A stretch of DNA of 64,000 nucleotides from the NCBI GenBank assembly GCA_012845835.1, contig JABAKD010000019.1:10636844-10700843 (forward strand), given 5' to 3'. How positions within the stretch are numbered: position 1 is the first letter of the stretch; each line of letters begins with the position of its first letter. Origin of the DNA: Undaria pinnatifida. Lineage: Eukaryota; Sar; Phaeophyceae; Laminariales; Alariaceae. This document shows, one piece after another, positions 10,321 through 21,312 of the stretch. The position numbers and the translations under genes were made by a program. The notes beneath the pieces are model-generated. The model was not told the origin of the DNA and did not search any database. It worked only from the letters and a program-made list of their open reading frames with translations.

Positions 10321-10480
10321 CAGTGGGTACCTCGATTTAACCCCTTTACAACTGGAAACCCGTTTTTGGGGACAGAATTACTTGGATTTAGTATGGGGAG
10401 GGGTTCGGGGGCTCTTAAGGGGTTAAGAACACTCCTGTGACAAATTGGAGCAAAGGCTAATTAAGTACAGTGCCCCTATC
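10321..10480 (+). mobile_element. Pogo-like element (third type) hosting a MITE D
   Basis: Starts CAGTGGGTACCTCGATTTAA and continues after the MITE as GAACACTCCTGTGACAAA. The counterpart at 18556 reads CAGCGGGTACCCCGATTTAA then CACCCCGTGACAAA with no MITE. Confidence 0.6.
10341..10422 (+). mobile_element. MITE D (piggyBac-like, 82 bp) with TTAA duplication
   Basis: Flanked by TTAA at 10337-10340 and 10423-10426. Ends are CCCCTTTACAACTGG and GGGGCTCTTAAGGGG. The empty-site relative at 18572-18575 has one TTAA. Confidence 0.85.
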
Positions 10481-10869
10481 TGTAGTGGGCAGTATATGGC
10501 TTTTAGTACGGCGAGGCATGCCCATTTTGGCCGTTCTTACGTACCGAATGCTCTTCTCATCTTGGGCGCACTACAAAAAAAAAATCCTTTGCCTCCTGGA
10601 AAAAACAACACAAACTCCATGTGTTCTATAGCCAAAAAAGCGAGCGCAGTAGTTAAAGGGTTGAATCGGAGTACTCTAGCGATACGGCAGCCATTGTCGC
10701 CAACGTAGCTCCGAGTAGCGCAGCGAAAGCGAAAATCGACGTCGGCCCATGGTGTCGTCCTCGCCCGATCACGCAAAACAATATATTTTGCGAACTATGA
10801 AAGGGCGACCCCATCAGAAAAAGCCTTCATGGTCTACAGGTACAAAACCAGAAATAATGCATACCGTCG

Positions 10870-11108
10870 TGTGCAGAGTGATTGCCTGAACAATATTTGT
10901 ATCACCCTGTTGGCCCTGCTACTATTCATAGCTATCAATAGGATTAAGGAGATTCGCCGACCTATGTCGTTCATGAAGGCATACACACCCAACCCGTAAC
11001 ACCCACACGCGATCGGAGTATCACGCACATCTTGCGAAAGACGAGTTCCGACGAACTCCTCGACCTCACAGCTGCAGTGTACCTTATGGTTTCGCCGGCC
11101 CGCAAGAC
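10870..11108 (+). repeat. Family C copy (diverged)
   Basis: CACCCTGTTGGCCCTG, GATTCGCCGACCTATGT, CGCGATCGGAGTATCACGCA and CTCGACCTCACAGCTGCAGT follow the C consensus order. An extra ACTATTCATAG block lies near 10920. Confidence 0.7.
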
Positions 11109-11203
11109 CGTCGCCCCCCCCGCGATGTCGTGTCCAACGGGGCGAACGCTCCGGCCCGCCCTTACCCCGACCAAAATGATCACTGGTATGCATTAAAATA
11201 AAG

Positions 11204-11352
11204 AGTTGAGGGCAGTCGCCGATCTAAATCCTTCATGAGGGGATGCTCACACCTACCCCGTAACGCGCACGATCGGAGTACATATATGTCACACACAGCT
11301 TGCAAAGATGAGGTTCGACGACATCCTCGATCTCATAGCTGTAGTGTATCTT
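11204..11352 (+). repeat. Family C 3' part
   Basis: GGCAGTCGCCGATCTAAATC, CGATCGGAGTAC, CACACAGCTTGCAAAGATGA and CTCATAGCTGTAGTGTATC match the C consensus. Confidence 0.72.
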
Positions 11353-11745
11353 CATCTATGTGACCAAACTTGGCTCAACGACATTGTTTGACAAAACTCA
11401 TGGCCTAAATAAGCACGACGATGTTGTTTACCAAAAGTCATGGTAAGCACAACGATACTGTTTTTACCAAAACTCATGGCCTTAAATAAGCACACCGATA
11501 TTGTTAAACAAAACGCTTGGCCTAAAATAAGCAAAACGATATTGTTTACCAAAACTCATGGCCTTAAATAAGCACAACGATATTGTTGAACAAAACTCAT
11601 GGCCTAAACAAGCACAACGATATTGTTTCAACAAAACTCATGGCCGTAAATAAGCACAACGATATTGTTGAACAAAACTCATGGCGTAAACAAGCACAAC
11701 GATATTGTTTGACAAAACTCAAAACCTAATTAACCGCAACGATAT
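11353..11745. repeat. Tandem array L, about nine units of about 42 bp
   Basis: Each unit has the form AAAACTCATGGCC, TAAATAAGCACAACGATAT and TGTTT. It begins directly where family C ends. Confidence 0.85.
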
Positions 11746-12860
11746 TTGGTACTCCCTCAGTTGAGGACTTCTGTCAATGACAAAAGTCATAACAAAAGTC
11801 TACCACAAACGTATTCGCTAAAAAGTACTACTCGTACCGCAGCGCGCTCCTCCGGCGACATAAATGCCCCAACGTGGTGGTGGGGACTCGAGAGCGCATC
11901 ACAAATCAGAACTAACCGGACAACAAAGGCAAGAGGAACCAGAAACACGGTAAAGGCTTTGAAATGCATCTTCACAACGCTTAAAACTAAAACAGGGTGT
12001 TTGCACATTATTTGGAGGCGTTTTGGGTGAGGGGGAGGGGGGGGGGGGGGGGATGTGGACACGCCGAGTATCCTCCTGAAAATACGCCGAGTATCCTCCT
12101 GAAAATACGAACATCCTCAAGCTCCATACCAGTAAGAAGCCTTTGCGGTGTTTTCAACCAGCAAATCATACCTGATAATATTTCGACATTCAAAAATATT
12201 CGCACATTGTTTTCAGCCTTTCCAAAACGCGCGTCCAAGCCCGGACGGGTCGGGGATCCCTAGCCTGGGTTTTACAGGGTTGGCGTTGGGTTGGGCCGAC
12301 GCCCCGTCGTGGTTCGTGAAAAAACACACACAAAAACACACACCCGAAAAAAACACGCCACTTATAACATAAAAAACCCTACAAGTACATTTGGGACTTC
12401 TATCTTGTACCTGACCAGGTATGATTTCGTGGGTTAAGCGAAAGCGGCAAAATGCGCCAAAAAAAAAAAGCGGTACGGGGAAGTACGCACTGGTGAATAT
12501 CTTGCAGCGTTGCGGAGCAGTAAAAGCCCTTACCGGCCGGCGACCCCGAGGAAAATTTCTTACCACAAAAAAATGCACCATAGGCTGCAGGTTTTTTCGC
12601 CCTCTACGGCAGTTGAGAGTACGTTGGTTCGCCATTTATTGTCACAATTTTTCATGATATACGTGTACAAGGTACGACGGCATTTTCCATTCTTGTAGTA
12701 CGAGGTAAAGATCTCACAGGATAGTGAGCACCTGGCACCTGGCATACATACTGTTAATAGTATACCCTTGCGGGGACCTAGACGAAGCCACCAAAGAAAA
12801 GCTTAAAGGTGGCCTGGCCGCATCTAATTTCAACCGTTTACGTACGGTGAGCGATCGGAA
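11746..12860. other. No gene seen; short duplications and homopolymers
   Basis: Holds a direct repeat CCGAGTATCCTCCTGAAAAT (12064 and 12085), a G-run near 12030-12052 and a CA-rich stretch near 12320. Opposed open frames show no consistent coding bias. Confidence 0.4.
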
Positions 12861-12864
12861 ACAC

Positions 12865-13185
12865 GCGCACTTTCTTCCTCATCTCGTCCCTTCTTTTGTC
12901 TTCGCACTTTTTCTCTTCTCCTTCTCCCTCGCTAGACCTAACTCAGAGCCGGTGGGGGGGGCACTAAGCAGGCTCTTCTCACCCCTCCCCACGATGACGG
13001 AGTGTGCGTCCACCTTTACTTCGAAAACAATCCAGCTATTGCCTCCCCCGTCGACTCGCATCGAATCGGAATTGTCTCTTATCCACGCCGCCATGTACAG
13101 ACGCTGTTAGCGGTTGAATCCTTTCATTCTTTATTTTGGCCCCAAACTCAAAAGTCCGACCCACGTCCAATCACCACCATCACTC
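12865..13185 (-). mobile_element. SINE-A
   Basis: The minus strand reads GACTTTTGAGTTTGGG, a body with GATGCGAGTCGACGGGGG, then GGTGAGAAGAGCCTGCTTAG and the tail TAGCGAGGGAGAAGGAGAAG. Confidence 0.7.
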
Positions 13186-13195
13186 TGTAATCTAC

Positions 13196-13580
13196 AGACA
13201 GTTGAGTGGATACCCGCGGCCATGTGAGTTCAGTTTGCACATACATTGGATCAGTTCACTAGTGCGCCTTGTTCGTATCGTGCGTGTTTAGGCGGGAAAG
13301 CGTACGAGTACTTCCGGGACGAATTTTTATTTCGTTTTGAATTTTCGGATCTTCCTAGGGCTCCAGCACCTTTGTGTAATAACCACGGACTCTAGATTGT
13401 TTTGAGAGAGTTAATGTGAGATAACGAGAACAGCAATCTACAATCTAGAACCCCACGACAGCCTCAAAACCCCTTTCGACACTGAATGCACGTAGTTTGT
13501 CCACACGGGTTTCAGGTTCAAAAGCGTTATACCTGGTAGAGTGAATACGCAACGTATGTCGAGTACTGCTGTATACTGTT
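13196..13580. other. No gene; old MITE-like fragment
   Basis: CAAAACCCCTTTCGACACTG ... GTAGTTTGTCCACACGGGTT resembles MITE D in reverse but is too diverged to bound. TACCTGGTA lies at 13530. Confidence 0.35.
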
Positions 13581-13699
13581 ATGCATATATATATATCTAT
13601 ACCATATCAAGTACATCATGCTGGGAGAGGGTTGTACTGCTGTATACCAGGTGTACAAGATAGCGCTCCTTGCTGTGTGGTCCGGGTACTACCGGTTAA

Positions 13700-13784
13700 C
13701 CCTTTTATTAATAGCACCGCACTCCCGACATGGGGACAAAACACTTGGAGTTTGACTAGAAAAAACTCAGAAGTTGGAAATGGG
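13700..13784 (+). mobile_element. MITE E (piggyBac-like, 85 bp)
   Basis: Flanked by TTAA at 13696-13699 and 13785-13788. Starts CCCTTTTATTAATAG and ends AGTTGGAAATGGG. The internal CACTCCCGACATGGGGACAA is shared with 27324-27403. Confidence 0.78.
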
Positions 13785-14064
13785 TTAACGCCTGGGTGCT
13801 TCTTGGCGTTCGATTCGTCTCCGTTCCCCTCGCAAGCAAAAACGCCAGGAGACGGTCAGTCAAACAAAAACGTACCGCCGTCAAGAGTGTCAATAAAGCC
13901 AAGCGTTCCAGTCTAAAACCTTGTACTTCGGCGTCGGCCAAGGTTAATTATCGGGAAAGTTGCCGTCTGTCAAAGGTTGACAGCAGTGGCGACTCCTGAA
14001 ATCTTCGAAAGCAACTACCCCTGCCAAAATGTAAACGTCCCTGTACATTTTTTTTTTTTTTGCT

Positions 14065-14430
14065 CATCCCATGTATTATCTTCGCACTCGTATAATACTG
14101 CTGTGTTGTTTGTCCTTCTCCCTCCCTAGACGTACCTCAGATCCAGGGCCACCAAGCAGGCTCTTCTCCCCCCTCCCCACTACGGTACACGCCTCCATTT
14201 TTATCGCGACGACACTTGTGCCCTTTCTTCCCTCGTCTACTCGCATCGAATGCGCCTGCCTGCCCACGCCGCAAGGCGCTCTCAGCAGTTGATTCCTTTG
14301 ATGTTAGATTTTGGCAAATAAACTCAAAAGTCCGAACCACGTGAGATTCGAACCCCAGAACCACCTCTATTACTATGAATAGTAGCATTCGAGGCAAACC
14401 ACAACACCATTGAGGCGGCCGATTGATGAA
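14065..14430 (-). mobile_element. SINE-A, nearly full length
   Basis: The minus-strand B box GGGGTTCGAATCTCACG is followed by TTCGGACTTTTGAGTTTAT, the body GAGAGCGCCTTGCGGCG, GATGCGAGTAGACGAGGGAA and GGAGAAGAGCCTGCTTGG. A 12-bp TA-flanked insert lies in the head at 14371-14384. Confidence 0.75.
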
Positions 14431-15990
14431 TATGGTACAGCTAGTAGTCATAGTTTTTCTTCCTCTTCGTTTTTTGTTCTCTTCTTCCGTCCTTGCACGT
14501 AGTCCAGTGTGCTGGCTTGCTCATGTTCCGTCTCCGCATTCATTGCGTTCGGACGTCGCATGGCCAAACCATTTGTCTTTGGAATGCGTATCTCTGCTCG
14601 GTACTTTGTGACCACAGACCTCGTCTCTCTGGGAAAAGACATCGGCACGGACACTGGTTATTATGCCGGACGTACAATAGACGGATGGGTATATCAGTTT
14701 AAAGATAAGAGAATACACACACCAACAGGCAGTAGGTGGCCCCTTCTTGGGATCATATATGCGTCGGGGGGGAAAGGTCCCATATGTACCGGCGCCCCTA
14801 AACAAACGTGTTCCCTTGTTGAGATTTCTAGCACTCTATGCGGCGTTTTTCAAGCGGGCGGGCCCCTTACGAGGGACTTAAGTAAGTGTTGCGTCCATTA
14901 CATGGAACGAGGTCCTCTTTAAGTGGTGAAACACGCGGTGCGGAGAAGTTTGAGGTCCCTCACGTGCCGCTTTATAAATCGCGGGGTCACTGAAAGGGGA
15001 CTGCAGACTGTGTGCATAGCAACACAGCAGCACAACAGCAGCTGGTGGCATAAGCAGTACGACGCATACAAAGCCACAGCAGCACGAGCTCGGGGATCAT
15101 GCGTACCTGCTTCATACAGCACGTCTGGCGCTGCATTGCCAAACCCTCCGTTGTGGGGTTGTTGTATTTCCGACATACTATGTCTTTGTCCGGTACTTCG
15201 TGGTCACAGAGCTTGCTGTGCCTCGTTAGGAAGAATCAACACGGGCACAGGACGTGCGGGATGTCGCCGGGTCGAAACGAGAGCTCAACGCGAAGCACAC
15301 ACCCATGCCGTCGGCTATGGCAGCAAGAAAAAAAGGGTTACGTTCTCAGCACATCTTCCCAAAATGTCCTCATTTTCCTTCTTAAAAACGTCATTTTCTT
15401 ACCGCCAATCCCCTAACCCCTCCCTACACCAACTCCACGTAAATTGTAGCACTGGATAGCGTCCGCAATTGCGTTAAATCGACACACGACGTGTATGAAA
15501 ATACGTGGAAGTGCGGTGAGCTTCAGCTTTATTATCCCCCATCCGCCGGAGGACCAAAAAAGAAGAAAAAAATGTAAATTATTCCCAAAACGGGTTTCCA
15601 GTTGCAGAGAGGCGGTCCCTTTCTTACCGTCGCGGTATTAGCTCATACATTACCATGTCCTACCAGGTGCCAGGTATGCCAGTATCATACACCGGTATAC
15701 TTTGTACCGGCAAACACTTGCGGACTCCAGCAAGCATGACGCGAACGAGTCATGCGTCATCATCGTCGCGTCATCACCAACGGGAAAAAAAAAATCAAAG
15801 AACGAACAACCAAACGCGCCGGCGACTATCACGGTTTCTCTCCGTCTTACCATATTAGCGAAGGAAGCGCCCATTCCTACAACAACGCATATCCTGCAAT
15901 AGCCGCCGGGCGGACACGCTCACCCTCCGAAGCGGAGCACGGGGGGGATGGGGGGTAGCTGGTGGGGGGAGAGAGCGGGGATACTTGTGT
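14431..15990. other. No gene supported; two related repeat-like blocks
   Basis: The block near 14540-14660 (CGGTACTTTGTGACCACAGA) resembles 15130-15260 (CGGTACTTCGTGGTCACAGA). A 137-aa open frame at 14509-14922 and a 178-aa frame at 14923-15459 show no recognisable motif, and the first starts inside the repeated block. MITE D-like fragments lie near 15400 and 15590. Confidence 0.4.
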
Positions 15991-15997
15991 TTATCAT

Positions 15998-16150
15998 GCG
16001 TAATCGTAGCGGTAAGAAACTAGACTCTTGCATTCCTGTAGTGCGGGGGCGGAGCATGCCGGGTGTTTACGGAGCATGTCGACGTTGATTGCACCAAGCG
16101 CGAAGCGCTGTGGGGGTGCTCGGCGAGTTGGAAGAGAGGCGAGTTGCATA
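15998..16150 (+). repeat. Family J dispersed repeat
   Basis: CGGAGCATGCCGGGTGTTTA and TTGCACCAAGCGCGAAGCGC match the J copies at 48648, 57448 and (inverted) 53826 and 55072. Confidence 0.6.
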
Positions 16151-16604
16151 TCTAGTTGCATCATACCGCGGGGGGGCATGGGAGAGAAAGAACGAAGAAA
16201 AAAGAAATGTCAACCACCACCAAACTACTGACGGTATATACCGGCATATTCAAAATTCCGTGTTTCATCTCCACTTCCCAGTACCGAGTACTCTGTCGAC
16301 GAGGCTGTCGACTACAATGATCCCATCTTACACAGAATATGACTGCCCGCGCTGCTGCTGTCACGAACGCGAGAGAAAGGAAGAATAAGTGGCAACAAGC
16401 CATAAACCTCAAAACCAGAAAAATCACTGCTAAAAATGAATAGCAATCAAACAAATCAGTCAATCAACTTGCGAACCAAAAAGCGATAAAAAGCGGGATC
16501 CGTGCCTTCCGTGCCCCCAAAAATAAAAACAACAAACACCCCAAAAAAGGCCAAACGTAGGCCCCAAAATATCACAAAATCAGGCCCACAACTGCTATTC
16601 TTCG

Positions 16605-16765
16605 TGGCGTAATTCACTAAACACAAGAGAAAGTAAAGTCACCGCAACATTTTATCATTGACCGCAAACATCACACCCGCATATATACCACACTAAATTA
16701 GCGCTTTTCTTCGTGGCGGGCCTCACTATAATCAAGTCAAATAAAGTCACCGCAAGTTTTTTTTG
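16605..16765. repeat. Diverged tandem duplication, about 110-bp period
   Basis: TTCTTCGTGGCG ... AAAGTAAAGTCACCGCAAC is repeated as TTCTTCGTGGCG ... AAATAAAGTCACCGCAAG. Confidence 0.65.
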
Positions 16766-16769
16766 CTAC

Positions 16770-18190
16770 TGCAATGGTCCCACACGAATTTCAAGCGGTT
16801 TGTCTCTCCAAAACGCGGGGATTCACTTGCATAACATATGATAAATAACGGCACCTCCGTTTCCGGGGTCAAAACCCGAAACATCTGTTGGAATTACTAC
16901 TGGCATACGACGACTCGTTGGAATTGTTACTGGCATAAAGCCACACTATTTCCAAGTAGCTTTCCGCGCGAAAAACAAGGCTTCGCGCGAAAAACAAGGG
17001 TGCAACCCTGCAGGGGCTTCAGGGGGACAAAAATTGACCAGTAAAACTAACGATTGCAGCATCCTTCATTCACACCAGGCAAACCGGGGTGCTGGATTAG
17101 GTGTCGAAGATTTTACCGCTGTCCAGCTCCAATGCAAGCACCCGTAAGACACGCGCATAGCTTGCTTGCACTGCTGCCGTGCGCTGCATGCTCGGACGAA
17201 GGCTACTTACTATGTAGGGGGTTCAGCTTTGGGGCAGTGGCTCGGGTTCATTCGCGAGAGTGACGCCCGTGTTCCGTTGTGGTGGTAATAATTAAATGCT
17301 TTGTGCTACTTGACTCCGGCGATATGAATCCACGATGGAATGGTGAGCTACGCTGCGCCGCATAAACCGCCGAAAGTAGTTTTGGTAGGTGTGATACACA
17401 GCAGTCACTCGCGCGATTTTCTCAAACCCGGTACCTCGTAGTGAAAAAGAGGGCGCTCTCCCTGACCTCAGCCTAGATCCTCGCACCGTAAAAAGGACGC
17501 GCTTATTCTTTGAGTTGTCGCTCATAGCATGCGGGCTTCAAAAGGAAGAAGCGGTTAAATAACTTCCCATGACATGACGGGAAATAGAGCCCCAGCGAGC
17601 CTCAAGAGGCGACGAAGGACGCCGCACCAAACACAAAAATATTCGGCAAAAAACCGACAGCAAGCAAGGGTACCGTTCCTACCCACCCCTCTGCTGCCCG
17701 GGGAGGTGGCAGTGGTGAGCGGCACACGACGATAAGGCACACTTTTGTTTGCCGTTTGTTTTAGCGTGCGTACGTACGTGCTTTCTGGGAGGACCTCAGC
17801 CTTGATTGTTTCTACTGGGGGAAAATCCCACACTCTAATCCCAAGTAGTTTGTTCCCATGAAACGTGCGTACGGTTCTGAAAGGACTCGTTAAAGGGGAA
17901 ATAAGTTTGGAAAGAAATGGCGATTACGGCATGGGACAAACCCCAAGCAACCCGGGCCGCTGCTGAGGTTGCGGGAAGTAGCGGAGCTATCAGCTATACA
18001 CGCTGCAAGGAGACACCAGATACGCACGTACGGTACTACAGTGCGGTGCTCGATTTAAGAGCCCGTTGGAACAGGCCAGTATTACCGCTATTGTCTTCGT
18101 GCCACTCTTATCTCAGGGTAACCGACTATTGTAGCATGATACTATTAATGCCAGGTGTAGAGAGCGATACGCTGTGCTCTCCACGAGAAA
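16770..18190. other. No gene seen; scattered old repeat fragments
   Basis: Includes one array-N-like unit (16780), a direct repeat CGCGCGAAAAACAAGG (16965, 16984), a block at 17110-17200 resembling 2740-2830, and a pogo-like end (ACAGTGCGGTGCTCGATTTA) near 18039. Confidence 0.4.
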
Positions 18191-18195
18191 TAGAC

Positions 18196-18338
18196 GGTTG
18201 ATATAACCGTACTTGATAATATCCTTAATGAGGACACACAACTCGTAATGCGCGCGATCGGAGTATCACACACAGCTTGCAAAGATGAGTTTCGACGAAA
18301 TCTTCGATCTCACAGCTGGAGTGTATTTTCATTTTTCA
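18196..18338 (+). repeat. Family C 3' part, first of a tandem pair
   Basis: ATCCTTAATGAGGACACACA, CGCGATCGGAGTATCACACA and ATCTTCGATCTCACAGCTGG match the consensus. Confidence 0.8.
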
Positions 18339-18351
18339 TCATATATAACTG

Positions 18352-18527
18352 ATAGCTACACCGTAGTTGCAAGGGGAGTCGCCGACCTATATCCTCAATG
18401 AGGACACACAACCCGTAATACGCGCGATCGGAGTATCACACACAGCTTGCAGAGATGAGTTTCGACAAAACATTCGATCTCACAGCTGGAGTGTATTTTA
18501 ATTTTTATAATATAATAACAAAACAGT
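18352..18527 (+). repeat. Family C 3' part, second of a tandem pair
   Basis: Starts AGCTACACCGTAGTTGCAAG, continues GGGAGTCGCCGACCTATATC and ends in CTCACAGCTGGAGTGTATTT with an AT-rich tail. Confidence 0.8.
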
Positions 18528-18555
18528 TTTGGCTGCCTGGGCCCCAACATGACTA

Positions 18556-18660
18556 CAGCGGGTACCCCGATTTAAGAGCGAAGCAAAGCACCCCGTGACA
18601 AACCCCCCAAAAAAGCTCTGCTTAACTAACCATCGCTCTTATCTGTTGGACAATAAATTC
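18556..18660 (+). mobile_element. Pogo-like element (third type), lacking the MITE
   Basis: CAGCGGGTACCCCGATTTAA then GAGCGAAGC and CACCCCGTGACAAA. It is the empty-site counterpart of 10321-10480. Confidence 0.5.
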
Positions 18661-18728
18661 CTTCTAGTGTGGCGATAAATGCCGATTCGACCGCTCACAA
18701 CTCCCGAATGCTCTCTTATATTGGGCGC

Positions 18729-18815
18729 CCAACGCCTTTACAACTGGAAACCCGTTTTTGGAGACAAGTTACTTGAAATTAGGATAGGGAGACATTTTAG
18801 GGCCTTGAGAGGATA
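18729..18815 (+). mobile_element. MITE D, decayed ends
   Basis: AACGCCTTTACAACTGG, CCCGTTTTTGGAGACAAGTT and GGGCCTTGAGAGG follow the D order, but the flanking TTAA are mutated. Confidence 0.7.
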
Positions 18816-19107
18816 AATCGGGGCACGCACCTACCGCTTGTTAAACCATTAGCATGGGGATATTTGGGGGCTTCGAAGAGGTGAAGTCGGGGCGCACCCA
18901 GTACATATATAACCTTCTGGGTGGCATGCGGTGTAGTCGGTTTTTCAGAGCGAGTACTCGTATGCGACCTACGTACCAGCATGGACCTGGCACGTCGTAG
19001 GCCGACTCCCGATTTCACTTTGTTATGTTTTTCTGTCGGAGGCGTGAATTGCGTCAGCTATGATACATGTGTGTACCACACTTTTTGGTCTTTTTGTGTT
19101 TTTATCC

Positions 19108-19205
19108 CTGGGGTATTCCTCCACTACAGAGTGACTGGAGCCTGTCACGTGACCACAGACTTGATTATGCGAGTTAATGTGAGAACAGCGAACAGCAACA
19201 ACCTT
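19108..19205 (+). repeat. Family I dispersed repeat
   Basis: CCTGGGGTATTCCTCCACTA, AGAGTGACTGGAGCCTGTC and GATTATGCGAGTTAATGTGA, ending near AACAGCAACAAC. Confidence 0.65.
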
Positions 19206-19544
19206 ACACCCTTTCGTGATTTCAGAGAGGAAAAAATACTTCGAAATATACGGTTAGTACTACAGCAGTAGTAATACTATGTTCGCTTCGGCCACAAGAA
19301 GCAGCCCCGGGTGCGATGTGGAGGATGCTGTGCGGCCAAAGTTCAGCACAGGAAGATATGTTATACAACACACTCGCAGCACGATGCTTGGCTGCGAAGC
19401 CTCACGCTTTTTATCGACGATCGATAAGGCTGGACTGTCGTTTTGAGGTCGATATACGATAGATATATCAAGGACCCAGGGATAAAAGTTGAAACCTGGA
19501 AACCGTTATTTCCACCCATCGACATGCAGCACACCTGAGGGATT

Positions 19545-19735
19545 CTTCCCCGCCAGAGCGACTGGAGCCTGCCTTGTGACCACCGACGTGATCATTATGC
19601 GAGGTGATGTGAGAACCACAACCACAACAACCACAACGACAACAACGACAACAACAACAACAACAACAACAACGACAACGACATAACAACGACAACCTCA
19701 ACAACAACAACAGCAACAACCCAGCGTTTGTCATG
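19545..19735 (+). repeat. Family I repeat with long (AAC)n tail
   Basis: GAGCGACTGGAGCCTGCC and TTATGCGAGGTGATGTGAGA run into an (ACA/AAC)-rich microsatellite at 19613-19724. A simple-repeat 3' tail suggests retroposition. Confidence 0.65.
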
Positions 19736-19865
19736 ATATTTCATCGTAAAGAGGGATATGAGCTCTATATCTGTGGTCACAACCTAATAAAAACAAAAAC
19801 TTTGATCTTCCTGGTACCTGGCAGTCATAATACTCTGTATCAGCTGCTCTGCTGCTCTGTATCAT

Positions 19866-20122
19866 ATAAATGCTCTCAGATTTTGTCCCCCTCAAAAACG
19901 GGTTTTATAGTTTCCGCTAACAGATTGGTTGACATCACCCTGTTGACCCTGGTACAAGCTACTCGTACACTGCTGTAGTTTCAAGGGGAGTCGCCGACCT
20001 GATATCCTCAAGGAGGATACACCCCCAGTAATACGCGCGATCGGAGTATCACACACAGCTTGCAAAGATGAGTTTCGACGAAATCTTCGATCTGACAGCC
20101 GGAGTGTATTTTTATTCTTATT
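19866..20122 (+). repeat. Family C, nearly full length
   Basis: CAGATTTTGTCCCCCTCAAA, GGTTTTATAGTTTCCGC, CACCCTGTTGACCCTGGTAC, GGGGAGTCGCCGACC, CGCGATCGGAGTATC and ATGAGTTTCGACGAAATC in order. Confidence 0.82.
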
Positions 20123-20494
20123 CGGTGCTATAATACGAGAGACAAGCCTGGCATATGCCAGATACGATAAATGAACACCTGGTCTATATAGACATGAGCC
20201 AGATACGAGATAACACAAGCCAAATGTACTCAGTACGAAACGCAGAATGACGTACCTGGTACGTATGTATCACAGCACACCTGGTATGTACAAAAACCAA
20301 AAGTGCTGGCGTCCCCGGTGTTTTAGTGTTATTAATAGTGTTGTTTTCATATTAATAGTAAACGGTTTTCTTACGCAACGACGTCAGTACACCCAGTGTC
20401 CGTGCTGATTCTTCATCCTAGAGAGATCCCAGGTACAAATTTCCGTGGTCACACGACTACGAGACAGAGTAAACCAAACAATCGCAGACCTCGT

Positions 20495-20705
20495 TGAAGC
20501 AAGTGAAATCCTAGTGACGGCCTACACTAGCAATGAAAACTTTGTACAAAAACTATATAAACTAAGGTAGATTTCGCGAATTTAATCAATCGCAGTTATT
20601 AGTCAAGGCACGGCAAGTGCAATGCTAGTGGCGGTCTACAGGCAGTAGTAGCAGTAAAAACTTCGCAACTATGTAGTAAGGTCGATTTCACGAACTTGAG
20701 CCGCC
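20495..20705. repeat. Diverged tandem duplication, two units of about 105 bp
   Basis: AAGTGAAATCCTAGTGACGG and GGTAGATTTCGCGAATTTAA have partners AAGTGCAATGCTAGTGGCGG and GGTCGATTTCACGAACTTGA. Confidence 0.65.
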
Positions 20706-20761
20706 CGAGGCTTTGTCTACGCGAAAATTGAAAAGCACATAGCGCCTGCGATAAGGCGGTC

Positions 20762-21085
20762 GCCCCGGTGGTCTAATGGTTACCCTCGAATACTACTGGA
20801 GTTGATTCTGAAGTTGGAATCGCAGGTGAGTCGCACTTGCGAGTTTATTTGCAGAAATCAAAAATCAAAGGAATCAACTGCTGAAAGCGCCTTGCAGCGT
20901 GAGCAGGCAGGCGCAATTCAATGCGAGTCGACGAGGGAGAAAGGGATGAGGTCTTCTCGCCATAAAAAAATGGAGGCGTGTGCCGCAGTGGGGAGGGGGG
21001 AGAAGAGCCTGATTACGAAGAGACCCTGGATCTGAGCTCCGTCTAGCGAGGGAGAACGAGAAAATAAAAAGTGCGCGAGATAACA
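20762..21085 (+). mobile_element. SINE-A, nearly full length
   Basis: The head CGCCCCGGTGGTCTAATGGT (A box) and GTTGGAATCGCAGG (B box-like) precede the body GCCTTGCAGCGTGAGCAGG, ATGCGAGTCGACGAGGGAGA, GGAGAAGAGCCTGATTA and CGTCTAGCGAGGGAGAACG. Confidence 0.75.
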
Positions 21086-21099
21086 GATGGTATGAGCAC

Positions 21100-21312
21100 A
21101 AGAAAAAAATCAAGCGATGTCTGTGCTCAATTCGACGCGAATCGACGAGGGAACAATTTGTTTTCAACTTGTTTTTTTTTTCGCGGTAAAACTGAATACA
21201 TGCACCACAGAGTGGGGAGGGGGAATAGTGCCTGATATGTGACTCCGGATCTGAGTTACTACGCAAAAGGGAAGACAGCAGGAACGGAAAAAGAAAGAGA
21301 CAAAGGGCAAAA
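21100..21312 (+). mobile_element. SINE-A body and tail
   Basis: AATTCGACGCGAATCGACGA, AGTGGGGAGGGGGAATAGTG, TGACTCCGGATCTGAGTTAC, then a purine-rich tail. Confidence 0.65.

Noticed and set aside
14509-14922. 137-aa plus-strand frame
   Set aside because: Begins inside a block repeated at 15130-15260 and shows no motif or codon bias.
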